Assembly (NCBI GenBank): GCA_022478985.1
Contig: JAKSZP010014955.1
Coordinates: 1-64,000 of the forward strand
Origin: Massospora cicadina
Lineage: Eukaryota; Entomophthoromycota; Entomophthoromycetes; Entomophthorales; Entomophthoraceae
Reading direction: 5' to 3'
Length of the DNA: 64,000 nt
Shown piece after piece: positions 44,421 through 57,470 of this stretch. The position numbers and the translations under genes were made by a program. How positions within the stretch are numbered: the first letter of the stretch is position 1; each line of letters opens with the position of its first letter. The notes beneath the pieces are model-generated. The model ran no database searches. It worked only from the letters and a program-made list of their open reading frames with translations, and was not told the DNA's origin.

Positions 44421-45834
44421 AGTTAGCAGGGTCTTCCAGCCCTACTCCCTCACTCACATTGCTCTCCACTGCATCTCTGCTGTGGAGAGCATAACCATGA
44501 GTAGGAGTTGAGGTGTATTCTTCCCCTTTCATCGCCGCAGTTTTTGCTCCTCTCTTGGCTTTGCTTGGTTTCAATATGTTATTGCAGTGCACTTGTAGGT
44601 TTTTATTGGCCACATTGTTTTCTTGCGCATTCCATTGTTGATTTTCCTTCCCAATTGGGTTAAATTCTGCAATTTCTGGGGGTGCACTGAACCTCAATTT
44701 TGCTGCATTTATTTCCAAAATTGGGTTCCACCAAATTTAAACTGGTTGGATTGGGTGTATGGTTTTCCACGGGATCTGATTGGTTCATGTACTCAAGTTA
44801 CTCCATGTCTTCCTGGATCTTCTCTGACAATATGGTTGATTCCACCAAGGCCTTTGCCTTGGCCGTGGCCAGCTTTCAAGCTTGTTTTGCCATTTTTCAT
44901 TCTTTTGGGGAAATAGGGTCAATTATTTTATATTGCTTATGTTCTCCCCAGTTGAAGGCTTGTGTAGTATCCGTGATTTTGGCATACTCTGAGTTGTCTT
45001 CACCCATTTCCTCCTCACAGAATTCCATTTCTCTCAGGCCTTCTTTTATGGGGCAAGCATGAATTTTGTGCCCAAAGGCCTGTCAGTGGTTGCAAATGGG
45101 GGGTGCACTTTCCACTGTTGTGTGGAACAGCTATAATTTTTCCCATCAATTGTGAAGGATGTGATGTGGAGGATTTTTGTAATATTCTCTACATCCTGGT
45201 TTGGCAAGATTATTGCTATTGCCTTCCCCATGCTAAGGATTGGCATCAGCTGGAATCATTACATTTCAAATTGTTTAATTTCTCCATAGGCTTCCAAGCC
45301 TTCTTGGAGATGTCTTTTGACTACTGTGCGCACCAGTGTGGTTGAAAGATAGTCAAAAATTATGGAAATGTCTTTGGTTTCAGTCCAATGGGTGCATTTG
45401 GTCAGGACCAATTGCTGTCCATCAGGAAGGTCAAGTACCACTCTGACCTTCGCTGCTTCATTTGCTTCTTCTGTGGTTTTGAACCCAAGATCTACCCAAC
45501 CTCTGCAGATAGTATGGGCTGTTAAGCACACCGCGTGTAGGAAAAATTTCTGATGGGCTTCGCCAAACTTTTCCCACATTGTTGGTGTTTCTACGCCCAG
45601 GAAAACTCATATTCCGTGTTCCACTGATGACAGTGGTTGTGATTGGGATACTTCTAAATAGCTGCAGTATTTAACCAAAAAATTGACAAAACCTGTGGGA
45701 AGCGCCACCTTGAGTTTTTTATTTTTGCTGAGATTTTCATTTGTACCTGTGTGCTTGGTATCTTTGGGTGGTGCAGGTCTGGGTCCGCTGCTCTTTACCA
45801 CGTTTGCCCAGCTCTTTACCTTATTAATCATACT
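44421..45834 (-). pseudogene. LINE ORF1 with CCHC knuckle (broken)
   Basis: Begins MINKVKSWANVVKS at 45,831 (plausible start). 45,259-45,579 reads 'LPDGQQLVLTKC' and 'LVRTVVKRHLQEGLEAYGEI', like an RRM-type ORF1 domain. Then 'PPICNH' stop 'QAFGHKIHACP' (45,053-45,094) is a CCHC knuckle in which the second Cys is TGA. The part after it (44,413-44,718) is Asn- and Lys-rich linker toward the endonuclease. ORF1 proteins bind the LINE RNA. Confidence 0.7.
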
Positions 45835-45840
45835 TATCTC

Positions 45841-46194
45841 GCCTGGTGTTGATTATTGAATTACACTGTTTAAATTGTATTGTATTACTAAAAGTGATAG
45901 TAATCAGAAAAAAATCTTTACTATCATTAGATTTATAGAAAGAAATTATATGAAATAGAAAAGCATGCTGAATTCTTATTTAATTTATTTTTAATGTATA
46001 CTGATTTCTTGACTAATTTAATAATCTATAAAAATCTATACAATGATATAATTTTCTTTAGTAATAGATTTTTATGCAAATATAGCTGCAAGTAAATCTA
46101 TTTTTTACTTAAATTTAACTAGACCCTAATAGTTATCTTACCTGGCTGTTTTATTACAAATTAAAAAGTGTAAAAAACCAAGTTCTTCTACTTT
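45841..46194. other. AT-rich spacer
   Basis: No coding or repeat signal recognised between the LINE 5' end and the E8 left repeat. Confidence 0.3.
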
Positions 46195-47085
46195 GACACT
46201 ATCAGGTGTTATGGCCATTAGAAACCAAATTATAATTTATATATTGTGAGACCAGTGGAGTACAAGTTAATTTTAGTTGAAAACCTGATAGTTGTTGCAG
46301 AACCACCCAAGTGACCAAGAAACTAATATCAGTATGTCCCCAGAGCACTCTAGCCTATAAAAGTTAAGCTATCTTGCCTAGCGCATGAATATGGCTAAGA
46401 TGCAAGCCATGATGCACAAAAATGCTTTTACAAAAATTTTGCAAGCAATAATGATAAGAAAGAGAATTGAATAAAAAAACTAAGGGAAATGGTGAAACAG
46501 TATAGGTCAGTGCTCTCATTTTTGAATGTATTGCCTATATAGAGGGAAGTTTTTGGGGGTTGTCAGAACTGTTCTTAGGCTGCAGGTTTTCCTAGGTTGC
46601 ACTTGGAAGGAAAGTTTGAGATTGTAAAATTACCACAAGAATTTGGATAAAGAGAAGATGATGTGAAATACCATGGTTGACCCTACTTTAAATTTCAAAC
46701 CTTTTTACAAAGTATTTATTAAAAGGCTCCACCCTCAGAGTGGTTGAACTAGATTGGTGAAGGAAATTGTAAACTTAAAAAAATATTTGAATATAAAAAT
46801 AGAAAGTCAATTTTGATGTAGAAAATTAAGAATTCAGCTAAATAAAATGATTTACTATTAAATTTTAAGATAAAAATGCTGATATACTGAAATATGTGGA
46901 CATTTGGTGAATAGAAAAATGGTAAAGAAACTTTACCTGAGTAATCTTTGCAATCTGGTGTTGTATTAAAAGATTTCTCTACACAAAAGCATAACTAATA
47001 ATATGCAAACCGCTTGATGATGTGGGGTTAGAAATAGGCGTTTTATAAGATAAAGGTTAGCAGCCATCACATGTATAATTCCCTA
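46195..47085 (+). repeat. E8 left LTR
   Basis: Aligns with 49,244-50,130; TATATAG at 46,536-46,542 followed by GAGGGAAGTTTTTGGGGG. Confidence 0.5.
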
Positions 47086-47639
47086 TCGTATAAATCTTAC
47101 ATTACCCTTTCCTTTTTTGCTTAAGCTTCTGAAAATTTTGTACTATCCATACTCCATCTTCACAGGGTAAAATCTTCATAGGTGGGGTAGAGAAACAACA
47201 CAACACCACAACGTTAAGGAGTGGAGTGAAAGAGCAGGTAATCCTATTTTGGTAAACTAGTGTTAAACTTGGGAGTCTAGAAAGGTTGTAAACATTGTGG
47301 GACTGAAGGAATCAAAAGTCATGAGGTAGGAGGTAAAGCAAGGTTTAAAATGGCGCATCATCAAAAATCTCTGCTTTTGATGGGTTTATCAGAGTTATCA
47401 GAGCGGCTTGGTGCTAAAAATTTAGTATTTAACTGTTGATGGCCAGTTCTCAAAAGGCTAGACAATCATCTAAGACTAGGTTCAGCAATCTGCTTAGCAA
47501 ATCACTAGTTTGATATGGTAATTTGGCTTTTAGCCTTGCATAATGATATCAATTCTGACTTAATTGCCTTAAATCTTACTTTAAATAAAGGTTCAGCGGT
47601 TCTAAGAGAACTTCTCACTTAAAATAGATATAATTATTT

Positions 47640-47775
47640 GAGGTGGGCCAACCTTGGGACAAATATACCACACTGAGAATTTTTCTAGCCAGTACAGGTT
47701 TCAAATTTGTATTGAAAAAAACCTGCACTAGGGCGGAAGCAGGAATTACCCTGCTAGGCTAAGCACCCTTAAAAT
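47640..47775 (+). repeat. Short repeat shared with the 40-kb SINE candidate
   Basis: AGCAGGAATTACCCTGCTAG then GCTAAGC at ~47,740-47,766 matches AGCAGAGGTCATCCCGCTAG then GCTAAGC at ~40,396-40,421. A weak B-box-like AGGTTTCAAAT lies at ~47,696. It sits inside E8, so it may be a later insertion. Confidence 0.3.
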
Positions 47776-49243
47776 AGTATAAGATTTGAGGAAAAGTTAT
47801 TTTATTTAAAAATGTTAATATTATTTTATAGTGCTAATGAAGTATTATAGGTGGAGGGCAATAAGGCGTCAATGATATTAAAGTAAAATATAGATAGTTT
47901 ATGATGATCAGTATGATTCAAATCAAGTTGCAAGCTCTCTTAATTCCAGCATTGGATTACCTAAGATCCACTAACTGATTTGTTAATTTAGAATTAATGG
48001 GAATTGCTTGTTGCTATCATATACTAAATTTTAACCATAATATAGTATTGGTCCAATATCATACCATATATAGATAAATATTAATTAAAATTGTATTAGC
48101 TATAACTAAATAATTAACGCCAAGTTGAGGCTTTTACCCAATAGATAAATCCCAACACTGGGAAAGAAGGACCATACAAAGGTTTTAAATTAACAAAACT
48201 ATGAGCCTCGCCAATTTAAGAGAAAGGTTGAGAAATGGTAAGAAAAGTGCAGAAAGGGAATAAACCGTTGTAACAGGGTCAGAAGCCCCATCATTGGGCT
48301 AAAAAATTATAGAAACTGGCACCATCTCTGTAAGTGTTTATAATGTCAAACAAAATGACATCCATTTGAGTAAAAAGGTGGTATAAAATTGAACTCTATC
48401 ATATATAGTTAGCTCTCAATAATATTGATTGACTTGCCACCTAAAAAAATTGAATTTAAAAATCAAAGTTAGATGAACAAAAAAAACTGGTCTGTTCCAC
48501 TCATTGATGATTTTAGTATAACTGTATCAAAGTCCAGAGCCTTAACCCATAAGTTACAGGACAATGAGGTCATGAAAATCCAGATGTTGACAGATGAGAC
48601 TGACCGCTGCGCAAACCTCAAATAAGATAAAAGTGAAAATCCAGATTGAAAAGTACTTTGGTGCTCTAAGTCATAATACCCTCACTCTACCTACTAATAT
48701 CTTAAAATTTTAGTTGATAAGAGTTTTTTATTTTGCCCTATCTTTAGCATGATTTTTACATTTCTTATTATTTTATGACAAAGCGTATATCAATTATTAA
48801 ACTGAGAAAGTTGTTTTTGTCTCCCACTGAATGCAATAGTACCTACCCATAGCCTTTCAGGAGTCATTTAGTTACAAAAAGCCACCCTGAAGGAAGCTAG
48901 AATCTTTGTACAGAACACCTCTGGGCAACAAAAATTGAACCTTTGTCTTCACTATATTGGTGAAACCAGGAATTTTATTATGGGAAGAACATGGTGAGGC
49001 TACATGATTAGCATGAGGAAGATCAAGCATGGGACATGCCAGCGTCTTGTCACTCAGAACCAAAAGGGAAATTAAGAAGACAAAGGAAATTCTTATTCTG
49101 GGGGCTGGATATGAACAACCTCAAAAAAGAAACCATAGCACGATAAACTTCAGTTTGTGAATGGTGACCATAAGGCTACATGAGATGAAAAACAAAATAA
49201 CAGACAAACCCAAGGAGTTGGGAAAGAGTATGGAAGATGGAAA

Positions 49244-50130
49244 GTGCACTATCAGGTGGTCCACACTGCAGTGCAGCAAATTTAATTGCCTATGCTATAA
49301 TGTAAAGTTAAAGGTGCCCAAGATAATTTTGGTTGTAAAGTTGAAGTTTCTGAAGGACCGCCTATGTGACCAAGCAACTATTATCAGTATGGCCTCAAAG
49401 ATCTCTAACTAACAAGAGTAGATCATTTTAATGGGATCACAAAAATGATGGTAATGCTCACCATGATGCGCAAAGAAGTTTAACTAAAAAAGCAAGCAAC
49501 AATTATTAGAAGGGAAAAATTTGGGGAAAATTGAACAAATAGGCCAGTATCCTCACAGGTGAGAGCATAGTCCTATATAAAGGGATTAATTTGGGGGTTG
49601 TTAGCACTTTTTTAAAATACAATTTTTACTATGTCACACTTAAGAGAAAAGGATCAGATCACATTATGTCAGACAAAACGGGGTAAGGAGGGATGTTGAA
49701 GCATGCCATGATTGCTGATCCCTAGTTTAACTTCACTTAAAACTTTTTATATGTTACTAAATCAATATGTTCTCCACACTTTAGGTTATGGTGTTAAATT
49801 GACAAAAATGTAAATTCAAGAAATGCAAAGGAATAGTAAAATATAGATCTGAATTGAGGTCAAAAAGTAATTTTTACAGAACGTCAAATAACATTTGCCA
49901 TAAAAAATAAAATAGAGTTGAAACCTTTAAAATAAATTTTGGGGGAGGATTAAAAAAGTGGTATGGGATAACTTACCTGAAGTAAAATTTTTCAAACTTA
50001 GTGGCATAGTCAAGTATCTCTCTACACAAGAGCCTAACACTCTTAACGTAAAAACAGCTAGGCAATGAGAGGATAGGAGTAGAATTCTAAAGAAAAAGGC
50101 TAGAAGGCACCATCTGCTTATTGCCTTAAA
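49244..50130 (+). repeat. E8 right LTR
   Basis: Aligns with 46,195-47,085; TATATAAAGGG at 49,574-49,584. The inner copies of 'TCTCTACACAA' (46,976 and 50,019) also correspond. Confidence 0.5.
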
Positions 50131-52302
50131 AGGTTTAAACTTATATTATATAGAATATAATTATCTGTAAATTTTATAAAGCCAGACGTCAGGGGAATAG
50201 CATGTCAATGAAAAGCCTACCTTCTTTCTTGATACATAAGCATCCAAAACGGCAACCTTGGACCATAAGGTAGCCACTTTTGAATATGTGGATAGGGAAA
50301 GTCTTCAGGCTGGGATAAAAAAGGAGGTTATGTGTGGTTGAATAAAAGTTAGATGGTATTGCTCTTTAGGGTTCTTAATTAATCTTGACAACCAACAAAA
50401 CAGCTTTTATAAAAGAGAGATAAAATTTAAAGCTAACACTTAGGCGTGGCACTTTATTCTCACTACTATATGAATGTCATGAGTTGTTGTTTTGTGTTAA
50501 ACGTGATAAAAAAGGATTTAGATTTTTTTAATAAAAAACTTAAAAATAGTATTACTCAACAGCCTATATGTTATAGATTGTTTGGCACTATCTAAAAGAT
50601 GAGAGGAAATGGATAGTAAACTTTGAATGCAATGAAATGGCTAACTTTATTCTCAAATGATTCAGATTAAGATTAATCTTTCAGCTCACAAGTTCAATTA
50701 TCCATTTCTAGGTTTTTATTAGACAATTCTGCCATGGTATCCTCAGAATTTGGTGACATGTTTGAAATTCATTGTATTCTATATTTGTTTAGATGTTTGC
50801 TTATGTATAATTTACTATGAAAAAATTATTAAATGGTTCTTTCCAGGTATCAAATTTTCTGAACAATGGATGTTCTTGGTAGAATTTTAGAATAGAATTT
50901 AATTTTTGACATATGAGTTTCTCATATTTATAAACTCATTGAAGTTATTTATTTTTATTAAATATTGCTCTGCTGAATAATCCTTGGTAAAGAATTTTAG
51001 CTTGGAGGTTTGGTGTGGGGTGGGGTGGTTTATAATGGTAAGAACAGTAGCCACCCATCTTTCATCTAAGATATGACTCAAGTCAATAACCATAGAAAGA
51101 AGAAGAGCCTTGGGGTTGGTTCCCATCTTAGTTATAAAGTGGTGTAAGGTCCTTTTCAGCTTGATAACTGTGGCAGAAGACCTTACATCCAGATAACTAA
51201 AAAATGTATATAAATTTATTGGTATTCATTGTTTTAAGAATAATTTATTCTTTAAAACTTAATATGGTTTTATGCCTTTGCCACATATTTAAGGTTTTAC
51301 TGTTTTATCATATAAAGTCTACTATGAAAAAATTATATGTTCTAAGGTAAGTAAATTTTTAGATTAATGTAACTTATATATCTAAATTATCTTACCTATT
51401 TTTGAAGACCATTTTTGGGATAAATTATTATGTCATAATAACACATGAACAAGAACATGAAATGAGTAACAAGTCTTTTGTGTAAACTACTAATAGACGC
51501 CCTGTAATAATAGCTGATAAATGTTACAGTAAAATAAACTTAATTAGTAACTATTTTAAAGTTAAATTTTTTATAAAAAGATTTCTCATATTATATATAA
51601 AAAATTTTAGTATATATACTTCATTTAAAGATAAAATTAATCAGTTTTATGGCAGGTTCTTTTCTATATTCATCATATCTTGTTGCAACATACATCAGAT
51701 CTGATGTAGTATAATATCTTGTTACAATCAGATTTATACACATTTCTTAATCCTAGATACCTTTTTTCTTTATTGTACGTTAACAGCTACATCTTAAAGT
51801 TAAGTTAGATTGTAAAGTTCCTGGATGAAGCTATCATTATTTACCAAACTTGCACCCCTCTAAGAGAAAAAGGGGCACTAACTCAAGTTCTCTGCCATTA
51901 GCCAAGTAAAGTGACCTATGGTACACCATAATGAATGTTGGGTAGCTGGAGTTCTTCCTGTTTAAATACTCCCACCTACTATCCAAATCCTATCTTAAAC
52001 CTTTACTTTTTATGATTCAGAAGACTATGTGCAGGAAACTATACAGCTTTTGTATAGAAGTATGTACAAAATTAGTGTAGACTATGCAATTACTCTCAGA
52101 TAGAGGGCTTTACTAAAATTACCCTTAGCTGGGAAAGAATTGATACCTGTTAACCTCAGATAAAAATACTTTTCTAAATAATTTCTCATGAGCATCACAT
52201 ATGATGAAAAGGTAAAAGTGGGGATCAGACAAATCTAAAAGTTTGGATAGAGCCAAATTAGAATCCAACATTAATAAAAGTGATAGTTTCTAAAGAATAG
52301 TA
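50131..52302. other. AT-rich DNA, nothing recognised
   Basis: One 75-codon minus-strand frame (50,899-51,126, with 'SAEQYLIKINNFNEF') is the only open stretch of note; it has no recognisable motif. Long A/T runs elsewhere. Confidence 0.3.
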
Positions 52303-52360
52303 CTGGTCACTGAGAGTTTTTGTGCATACCTGTAACTCCAAGCTAAGGTGGCTAATTAAT
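52303..52360 (+). ncRNA. Second SRP-Alu-like segment
   Basis: TGTGCATACCTGTAACTCCA then GCTAAGGTGG matches the 35,629 segment base for base at most positions, including CTGG.CA at the start. No rest of an SRP RNA is visible. Confidence 0.35.
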
Positions 52361-53119
52361 CCCATAACAGTTTTAAACTCCATATGGCTAATTTAAAGCA
52401 TCTCTCCACCATTTCTTTTATCAATAATAGGTTGATTATGTTGTCAAAATAAAAAAGAAATAATAGGGTGATTGCTATGTAGGGCAGTTACTGCCGCTGC
52501 TAAATACTTTATAAAAGAACAGTGCTGGTCAATCAAATACATAGGCTTTATTCTATTACCGCAAAAGTGGCACACTTGCTCAGGAGGTGCTGAAAAGGGT
52601 TGAGCCAATTTCGATAAGCCATTTATTTGTTCAATGAGTGCATGGCCAATCAACTAACATAGTTAGTTTCTAAGTATATAAGACTTATTTCATGATTATA
52701 AGCGCGTCCAACCATGTTAAGGCTTGAAATTATACATAACAAAGGTTTTAAATCACACCAGAGCTTCTCTAAACCTCTTCTGGCAACAAGAAACTTAGTA
52801 CAAATATTTACCACAATTCTTCTCTATTTGGCATTATTAGCACTAAAAAAACAACAGCGGTAAAGGCAGATTCTGTAAAATGAGTAATTTATTGTAAGAC
52901 TATGGGAGAGAAATATAATGCTTAAAAGATTTTGTGTGCATAAAATAGGAGTTAATTTTTAGCAATAATTTCTCATAAGGCAATTTTTATTTGAAACTTA
53001 GTTTCATGGAATTTTGGTGTTTATTGTCATAAAAATGGCAGAAAAAGTTTAGATCAGCCTGCAAGTCAGGATGGTGAGCACCCAAAAAGCAAGCCAGAAT
53101 AACAGGGACATTGCTGCAC
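52361..53119. other. AT-rich spacer, possible zinc-knuckle remnant
   Basis: A 69-codon minus-strand frame (52,444-52,653) contains 'VCHFCGNRIKPMYLIDQHC', with a CxxC start that could be a decayed Gag knuckle of E9. The remainder is AT-rich. Confidence 0.2.
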
Positions 53120-54300
53120 CTAAAAAGTTGTATGGATCTGTGAATTGAAACAATAAATTGTTGGTGTAGAACAATTGTGAATAGTAACCCAAGATTGAAT
53201 CAAATGAAAACAAAACCAGATACTAGGGGTCTCGCTGCAGGGGGTTGTACCACTGGGATAGTTTTTACATAGTTGCCAGCAGGTAGGTTCAATACAACTG
53301 AGGAGACAAGGGTGCGGATCCTTGCCTGGAAATGGTGGATGTAAGGCCACAAGATCTTAGTATATTGATGGCAGAAAGTCGAAATAAGGGGGTTAAATAG
53401 CCAGAAGTGTCTTGCTCATTGAATTTAGTTGACGATGGGGGGAGCTATTATAATCATCAAAACTGGTAATTCCCATCTGGTGTAGGGACTGACAGGCCAC
53501 CAGAGTAATGCTATTGGGACTTTGGCAAGAAGGATATCAGTAAAGTAAAAATTGATAGGATAGGCATAAATTTATTGAAAGGAAAATGAAGAAAATTGAC
53601 TAACAATTTTCTCTGTGCAATGCAACTGATTAAATAGTGTTCAATTGATGTGGGAATAAACAGGTATCAGGTCCTTCAAATTCAACCTAACTGGCGAATT
53701 TTTAGGGAAGGGGGCAGATAAACTCAATGGGAACTGACATTAAAGGATTTGGCAGCAGGCCAAGTTTCTTTCAGTTTGACCTCAAACGCCTGAACTGAGG
53801 CTTAACTGCATTATTGGTGGTTGGTGTGATGGCATCTGTCTCGACAAGCAATGGAAATTCCCAAGAGCCACCATATATAAGGGCAGTCTTAATTGGTTGG
53901 AAACAGGTTCAGGATGCCCAACCTGCCCATGCCCAGTTGCTAGGCTGTTCATTTGGTCAAAAGAGTTAAATCAGCTGCAACTCCCAATTTGCCATATGGG
54001 GGCTTCAAACTGTCATTGATAGTTTCTGATGATATAGCTGCACATTGGTGATCATCCCCAATGATTTTGAGAGAGAGTTAGCTTTGACAAGCGCACTTCT
54101 GCCAAATCAAAACCATCAGTGATTCCAGCTGATAATTTGATTTTCATCCCTTTTTGACTATGTGGTTTCCAATTGTTGGACTTGATTTCCATCAGCTTTG
54201 GACCAATTGTCTTTGATTTGGTGATCTTGGAGCAGATTTCCTTAATCTAGTGGACAAGTTTGGCCAGAGTGAATGCTGGTATCGGGGAAGGAATCAAAAG
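53120..54300 (-). pseudogene. E9: copia-like Gag relic
   Basis: Around 53,970-54,250 the minus strand reads 'GPKLMEIKSNNWKPHSQKGM', then 'GITDGFDL', then (next frame) 'DDHQCAAISSETINDSLK' and 'KLGVAADLTLL'. This follows the pattern of Ty1/copia Gags: L-x-x-x-N-W, G-x-x-D, then A-x-x-I-x-x-S-x-x-D-S-L and A-A-x-x-L. Downstream, protein-like text continues in several frames to 53,120 ('PSIWFCFHLIQSWVTI') without motifs I know. Locally GC-richer. No copia RT or integrase found. Confidence 0.4.
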
Positions 54301-54352
54301 AGGGAGAGCTGTTACCCAGCGCTTGTCTACCAGTGTAGGTGAGGTCACCATT

Positions 54353-55430
54353 GGGTAACAAGGGGTATAGCTGCCCTCTTTGGACCCTTTTTAATTTGGA
54401 AGCGAGAAGATTACCTTATACATTCACAGGGACGTTCCCCTGAACTTACATTCATTCCCTGATTCTCTGAGTTCTTCTTGTTTTCTTTTATTTATAATGT
54501 AAGGCTCTAGCTTGCTTGTGAATTCTTAGCCATTGATCTGAGCTCAATTGTGGCTCCTGTTATTCTTTTGACCCTTTGGCTCTTGCAGATTCATGGGTAT
54601 CTTAGTCACCTCAATTAATAAAGCTTTTAAATTTATCTTACTGTTTTGGTAATATTTATATAGCTCAGCTTTATACAATGAGGAAACGCTATTTACATGA
54701 TTAAAGTACTTTTCTCACCATCAGTGGATAAACCCAAAGGTATAAAGGGGGTTCTTCTGAGGAGTCATCTGCAATGTCATGCACATACTCTTCTGGACTA
54801 ATATTTATACTAGTGCATCCTCTGACGTGATGGTGATTAGCTTTCAAATTACTGTGTTTGTCAGGGGTATATAAATGCCTCTGTCATCAGGATGTTTAGA
54901 CTGATTGAAGCCTATAAAGGGGGATATAGGCTTTTGTGAATTAATTTAATTGCTGGCTAAGTTAGTTGAAACTAGAGATGTTAATCTGTCCAGTTACTTG
55001 TTAGTATCATTAATAGTAATATGAAATTGGTATCTTCTGAAGGTATTTTTCCATAAATTGAGAAGTTAGCCCTTATAGTTGAGCCTTTCTCAACATTACT
55101 TTCTTAAGACAAGACTTGGGAAAAAGGTTCAAATGCTGCATGTAGAATCGTTTATACAGTAAATGTGTAATATTATCTTTGCCTGGGTGCTCATTTTCTC
55201 TTATCATTACACTGTTTGCAGGTCCTGTTAAAAAACCTGTAACTTATTGTGTTATCTTTTTCACATATGGTAGAACATTATTTTTTGGTACCACCTTGAT
55301 TATGGGCAACTTGGATATTTGGTTACTCTTTTTCTCTCATTAAGTGACTTGTTTAATGTTGTTGCTGATGTTCAGCTGAATTTTGGCTATCTTCTCTACT
55401 ACCCTTCCTGGTATTTTCTGGGAGGTAGAT
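54353..55430 (-). repeat. Possible E9 5' LTR and leader
   Basis: At 54,353 TGGGTAACAAGGGGTATAGC could be the end of an LTR, with the adjacent minus-strand TGGTGACCTCACC as a PBS candidate. Without a second copy the LTR is unproven. The rest of the interval holds AT-rich DNA with no genes. Confidence 0.25.
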
Positions 55431-55439
55431 TATTACTTT

Positions 55440-56010
55440 AACATCCATCACTGGGGCTAACAAAATTGTTAACGCAGCTTCTCTTCTATATAGATTTTGT
55501 ATGGTGACACTTCAAGATTCATGTGGTAACTCAACTGGTAAGTGAACAAGGCTGATGCCAACAACATTTCTCATTATGATCCATATTTGATTACAATCTT
55601 ACTCAAGAATTATGCAAGGGTTTCATTCAACCTTTACATGCTTCTGTTGGTAGAGGGTGTGTATGGTGTGGTAAAATTCTACTTATTTTCTACTAAGTCC
55701 ATCAGGTGTCTCAAAAAATCCGAGATAAAATTTCATTGTTACCAGAAAACAGAAATGAGGGCATCTTTGATGAGTAATGACCTGGTTCTAGAGGATTTTA
55801 TGGAAGCTTTTGTGGTAAATTTCTTATTGAAATCACTTCTTCCCGCTTGATAGAGTGATCTACTCACAATGATAAACTGATTTCCAACGGATAACTCTGG
55901 TAATGGTCCAAAATTGTCAATGAGGACATTGTAGAATGGCACGCTTGAAAGGACATACTGAATCTTGAACTTATTTAGGAGCAACTTGTATTGTTGCATT
56001 CAACATAAAG
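55440..56010 (-). pseudogene. E10 integrase (broken)
   Basis: 55,739-55,999 reads 'YNVLIDNFGPLPELSVGNQF' then 'IIVSRSLYQ', the start of the core with the first catalytic Asp. Farther on 'YHMNLEVSPYKIYIEKK' (~55,500-55,550, across stops) matches the end of the core. Other catalytic residues are not legible. Confidence 0.6.
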
Positions 56011-56449
56011 CTCTAGATCCTTATTGATAATGACCAACATTGACTCCTAATAAATCTCTCCTTAAGGTGCTGGTATGTCTTCCTTAGCCTTCCATAGCCT
56101 ACTCAATGCCATCCTTTCATGTATTTAGTTAGTTTTCTTAGCTTTACATATGGTAATTATGTCTTATGTACTTTTTTCTCCATCTATCATCTATGATCTT
56201 TGATGCTCTTAAACAATTCTTCAGTATCTTCTTTAAGAATCGTTTTCTCCTTCTCATTCCACCTCTGGTCTTCTTAAGTCTTTGTAGATCCTATCAATCT
56301 TGTGGACTTGCAAGTGGAAAATGGGTAATCACAATCAGCCATCTGCATTTAGGATTTTCTTTTCTAATCAATGCAGGATCTTAAAGTCATAGCTTGGCAA
56401 CTGTATAGCCCATCAAGAAATTTTTCATACGGATCTTTCATTTTTGTCA

Positions 56450-57470
56450 CCATTTCAGTGAGGCATGTTCTCTAATTTTTTTTAAAATGTATACTATAAA
56501 AATAAGGTCAGAAGTGGCTTATGGCTCTGATACTGCTAAGAACTTGCACTCTGTAACCATAAGTTGCATTTGTTCTGGTAAATGTCAGTAATTAATAGTC
56601 TGAAAAATGATCTATTACTACTGTATCCAACTGCACTAATATAGTGCCCAAACTCATAAATATAACATTGGTGTAAATTAAATGTCTTTGCAAAGTCTAT
56701 TTATATCATAATTGGTGCCTCCATTAGCTTTCTTGTTAGTTGCAGGAATCTCCTTGTTTTTGGACAATTGAACATCACTTCTTTGTTAAAAAGGTACGTT
56801 AGTGTATCAGAAATGTCCACAAAGTCTGGCATAATTTGCAGTAGTATCCTACTATACCCAAGAACAACTGAACATCTCTCATGCACTTGAAGAACTTGTC
56901 ATTATATAAGCTTGATTCTACCCTTGTTAGGGTCTTTAAATTTTTTAGTTCACTTTATGTCTAAGGAATTCTATCTGGCTCTTTAAAAAGCAAACACTTT
57001 CTTTTATTTTTATTAGTTTGTGCTCCTAGGTAGGTAATAACTCCTTCAGGTGTGCCAGGTGATCCTTTTATGTCTAGATAAACAATGTGATGTCCAAGAT
57101 GATGAGAACTCTTGAAATCTTCAATTAATTGAATAACTGATCATTACTTTCTGGAACTTAGCTAGAGTATTTCACAAGTCCTGTGGCATATACATTTGTT
57201 TGTACAGTCCTTAGCTGGTAATTAGCGCACACTTATCTTAATCTTATAGTAAAAACTCCATCTTCTAGTATCCTCTAGACAGGTCCATTGCTGAAAAGTA
57301 GCGCGATCATCTGATTTATTTTGAATCATCAATGAGGCATGGTATTGGGTCAAATCTTGCTTAGTAATTTCATTAAGTCTTCTGTAGTAAATGATTATTT
57401 GATGAGTCCCATCCTTTTTTATCACAAGAAGAAGGGACAACGCCAAGGTCTCTTGGAGGAACGTACCAGG
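56450..57470 (-). pseudogene. E10 RT and RNase H junction (broken)
   Basis: 57,222-57,446 has 'LLLVIKKDGTHQIIIYYRRL' then 'NEITKQDL', the RT fingers. Across frames near 57,180-57,300 'RYFSAMDLSRGY' and 'GLYKQMYMPQ' mark the palm. The catalytic box reads VYLD then lacks its second Asp (~57,075). 56,701-56,886 reads 'LGYSRILLQIMPDFVDISDT', the thumb/connection leading to RNase H. Confidence 0.75.

Larger units (their letters stand above)
40647..45840 (-). mobile_element. LINE (non-LTR retrotransposon), decayed
   Basis: On the minus strand: ORF1 with a CCHC-like knuckle, an APE-type endonuclease, a reverse transcriptase, a long C-terminal region, and an A-rich 3' end (AAATAAATAAAAAT near 40,647). 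This is the layout of an APE-class LINE, about 5.2 kb. Fungal LINEs with this layout are commonly of the Tad/L1 type; I cannot place it further. GC content is higher than the surrounding DNA. Stops and frameshifts in every domain show it is dead. Confidence 0.85.
46195..50130 (+). mobile_element. E8: LTR pair with non-coding interior
   Basis: Direct repeats of ~0.89 kb, 46,195-47,085 and 49,244-50,130, are offset by a constant ~3,045 bases along their length, as LTRs would be. Matching marks include CACTATCAGGTG at both starts, TATATAG (46,536) and TATATAA (49,574), and GGGGGTTGT shortly after. The TATA boxes put the element on the plus strand. The ~2.1 kb interior shows no capsid, RT or integrase, so it is either a non-autonomous LTR element or an autonomous one eroded beyond recognition. 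No PBS identified. Confidence 0.5.

Noticed and set aside
43183..45553. Several plus-strand frames of 60-136 codons across the LINE
   Set aside because: They lie opposite endonuclease and ORF1 motifs that are clearly legible on the minus strand, so they are shadows.
55542..55850. 102-codon plus-strand frame over E10 integrase
   Set aside because: The minus strand carries integrase motifs at the same place; the plus frame has none.
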